DNA of 15,420 nucleotides, taken from NCBI GenBank assembly GCA_910587685.1, contig CAJUMY010000020.1:1-15420 (forward strand). The letters run 5' to 3'. The notes under the pieces were generated by a model. The model was given only the letters and a program-made list of their open reading frames with translations, made no database searches and had not been told where the DNA came from. How positions within the stretch are numbered: position 1 is the stretch's first letter; each line of letters starts with the position of its first letter. Source of the stretch: an uncultured Christensenellaceae bacterium. GTDB lineage: Bacteria > Bacillota > Clostridia > Christensenellales > UBA3700. Shown here piece after piece: positions 13,946 through 15,420 of the stretch. A program made the translations under genes and the position numbers.

Positions 13946-15420
13946 ATGAATAATAGGGTAAGGAGTAGGGTCAACAATTTAATAGTTGTTATGACGGTAA
14001 TTGTATTCGCGTTGTCGCTCATTGCGACGGCGTTCTTTGCTTTTCCTGATAGGGTGTCGGCTCTTGCCGATCCGAGCTCGGCGACACAGATAGGCGGAGG
14101 TGCGGAACTGTACGATAGAGATAGCGGAGACTTTAACGGTGACGTTGTGAGCGATCTCGTAGATAAACTATTCGGATACAAAGACCCCGTTGAGTACATC
14201 AAGACTAACGGAGCTACCGACTGGGAGACGTACGGAAAGAATTCTCCGTCGGCGCTCGCAGGCGAGCAGTATTACGTAGTTCCCGCGTCTACTATCAATA
14301 GTAGGATAGCGGACGAGACGAAGAGGGATAACGGTTTCGTTATAACCCTCGGCAAACTTGAATGGATGGTCGCGTCTTTGACTCTTGCTGATACGGACAA
14401 AGGTAAAGATAACGTAATAGCAACGCTATATTTAGCGAACAATCAGGGAACGTCGCAGTATTATTCCGATAATAGTAATACTAAGGGAAATAACTCATAT
14501 AGCAGGAGTACCATAAGGAATAACGTACTGCTGAATAAGGACAATGCTACTTGGAATATGTTCTCTCAGGGCGGAGAGAACAGTTTCGCGGAGCAGTATC
14601 TAGTACAGCCTAAGAATATCAAGTATCAGCAGACCGAGACGATATTAGGACGTTATGGTTCTTGGACTAACTGTCCGAACGATGCGCTCAGTGACTTGCC
14701 TAGCGGTTGGCATAGTGATTTTTTATCCAATCCGTACAAACCTGAGGATGAATTTGATGGACATAGATATGACGAGTGGGGAAATGATTACATATGGCTT
14801 CCATCTATAACTGAGACTGGTACGAGCGATATTGCAACTACTTCATCTATATGGAATCTAAGCAATACTCAACGTGGGCATAATTCTTCTGAAACGCCGT
14901 ACTCTTGGTTTCGATCTGGTGGTGGCGATGGTTCCTACGGTGCGTACTCTATGCAGACATCGGGCGCTTATTATGGCGACTATGTTTCAGGTATCTACGG
15001 CGTCCGTCCCGCGCTTCACTTAAATTTAAGCGCTATAGGATTAGATTTTAGTTTGAAAGATCCAAAGGATATTACTACAACATATAATGGAGAAGCTCAG
15101 ACGCTTAACTCCGTAGCCTCGACAGACGCTAAAGCCGTCAGTTGGTACAGCAAGAAGTGGTACGAGAATACGAACGGATACATTAAGGTAACTTATACCA
15201 AATCTAGTACTATTAATGCGGGCGAATACTGGGCAAAGGTAGAACTTCAGCAGAAATGGTTCGACGATATAATGGCGGAAGTCGAGGCAGAAGCCACCGC
15301 GAACGGACTTAATAACGAAGAAAAAGAGGCGTTATACGAGTCTCGAAAGCCGAAGTTCAAGGGCGATCCCGATACGAGCGATAAGGAACACGTAGAGTCC
15401 GAAACTGTCAGATGGTTCAA
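13946..15420 (+). CDS. Secreted DUF6273-like surface protein, partial (runs off the window)
   Basis: At least 491 residues, open to the window edge. ATG 13946 has AAGGAG (13928-13933) 12 nt upstream, rather far. An in-frame ATG at 13826 with AGGAG 14 nt upstream would add 40 charged residues before the signal sequence, which is less likely. Residues 11-34 are a hydrophobic signal segment, with likely cleavage after A41 (SALA). Residues ~130-370 fit DUF6273: ITLGKLEWMVASL near the start, the N-S-Y-S-x-STIRNNVLLN block, YIWLPSI, the W-x-RS-GGG block and the closing GVRPALHLNL. This domain is frequent in large Clostridia surface proteins; its biochemical role is unknown. From ~375 an MBG/Ig-like module begins (ITTTYNGEAQ, then INAGEYWAKVEL), suggesting a stalk. 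Wall or membrane anchoring would be encoded beyond the window. No functional link to thrS is evident. Confidence 0.8.
   Translation, partial: MNNRVRSRVNNLIVVMTVIVFALSLIATAFFAFPDRVSALADPSSATQIGGGAELYDRDSGDFNGDVVSDLVDKLFGYKDPVEYIKTNGATDWETYGKNSPSALAGEQYYVVPASTINSRIADETKRDNGFVITLGKLEWMVASLTLADTDKGKDNVIATLYLANNQGTSQYYSDNSNTKGNNSYSRSTIRNNVLLNKDNATWNMFSQGGENSFAEQYLVQPKNIKYQQTETILGRYGSWTNCPNDALSDLPSGWHSDFLSNPYKPEDEFDGHRYDEWGNDYIWLPSITETGTSDIATTSSIWNLSNTQRGHNSSETPYSWFRSGGGDGSYGAYSMQTSGAYYGDYVSGIYGVRPALHLNLSAIGLDFSLKDPKDITTTYNGEAQTLNSVASTDAKAVSWYSKKWYENTNGYIKVTYTKSSTINAGEYWAKVELQQKWFDDIMAEVEAEATANGLNNEEKEALYESRKPKFKGDPDTSDKEHVESETVRWF

Noticed and set aside
13744..14202. 152-codon minus-strand open frame
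   Set aside because: It is antisense to the signal-peptide region of the DUF6273-like gene; its hydrophobic stretch mirrors that signal segment.
1..15420. CRISPR arrays, tRNA or rRNA genes, integrases, transposases
   Set aside because: No regularly spaced direct repeats, no tRNA-like cloverleaf and no recombinase coding region were seen on either strand.

Overview
The window looks like a chromosomal piece of an uncultured, low-GC, Gram-positive gut-type member of the Bacillota (Clostridia-like). The reasons are strong AGGAG/AAGGA ribosome binding sites, sigma-A-type promoters, intrinsic terminators, large secreted multidomain proteins with dockerin, cohesin and GLUG-type modules, and a DUF6273-type surface protein. 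Species-level placement is not possible from what I can see. All genes but one are on the + strand.

Left part (1-2516): two zinc-ribbon genes in a repeated layout. Each follows a divergent copy of a ~73-bp intergenic repeat (2-74 and 1333-1403). The first gene (251-1228) carries several Cys pairs followed by a PD-(D/E)XK-like nuclease domain and ends at a clear terminator. The second (1571-) is a short zinc-ribbon protein that appears frameshifted near a T7 run. A convergent ASCH-domain gene (1852-2199, minus strand) has a near-consensus promoter placed so that its mRNA should be leaderless.

Middle (2517-8231): the most striking part. A 1538-residue secreted protein combines a MACPF pore-forming domain, GLUG-type beta repeats, a long glycine-rich stretch, a C-type-lectin-like domain, Ig-like domains, a cohesin-like domain and a C-terminal type I dockerin. 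Eighteen bases after its stop, with its own ribosome binding site, lies a 359-residue protein with a signal peptide, a cohesin-like domain homologous to the first, two tandem Cys-rich repeats and a C-terminal membrane anchor. Together they look like a pore-forming, glycan-binding effector plus a membrane-bound receptor for it. The assembly would be cellulosome-like, but built around a MACPF toxin instead of glycosidases.

Right part: 8426-11398 encodes a ~990-residue SIR2-domain protein with a long helical C-terminus, architecturally like the DSR family of NAD-depleting antiphage proteins, with an unusual four-cysteine cluster inserted in the SIR2 domain. It is followed by thrS (11633-13396), a threonyl-tRNA synthetase with a severely shortened N-terminal TGS domain, a consensus promoter, a short GC-rich leader without a T-box, and a terminator. 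A gene-poor stretch (13501-13945) contains two near-identical 29-bp palindromes about 158 bp apart. The window ends inside another secreted protein with a DUF6273-like domain (13946 to the edge).

No CRISPR array, tRNA, rRNA, integrase or transposase gene was found.
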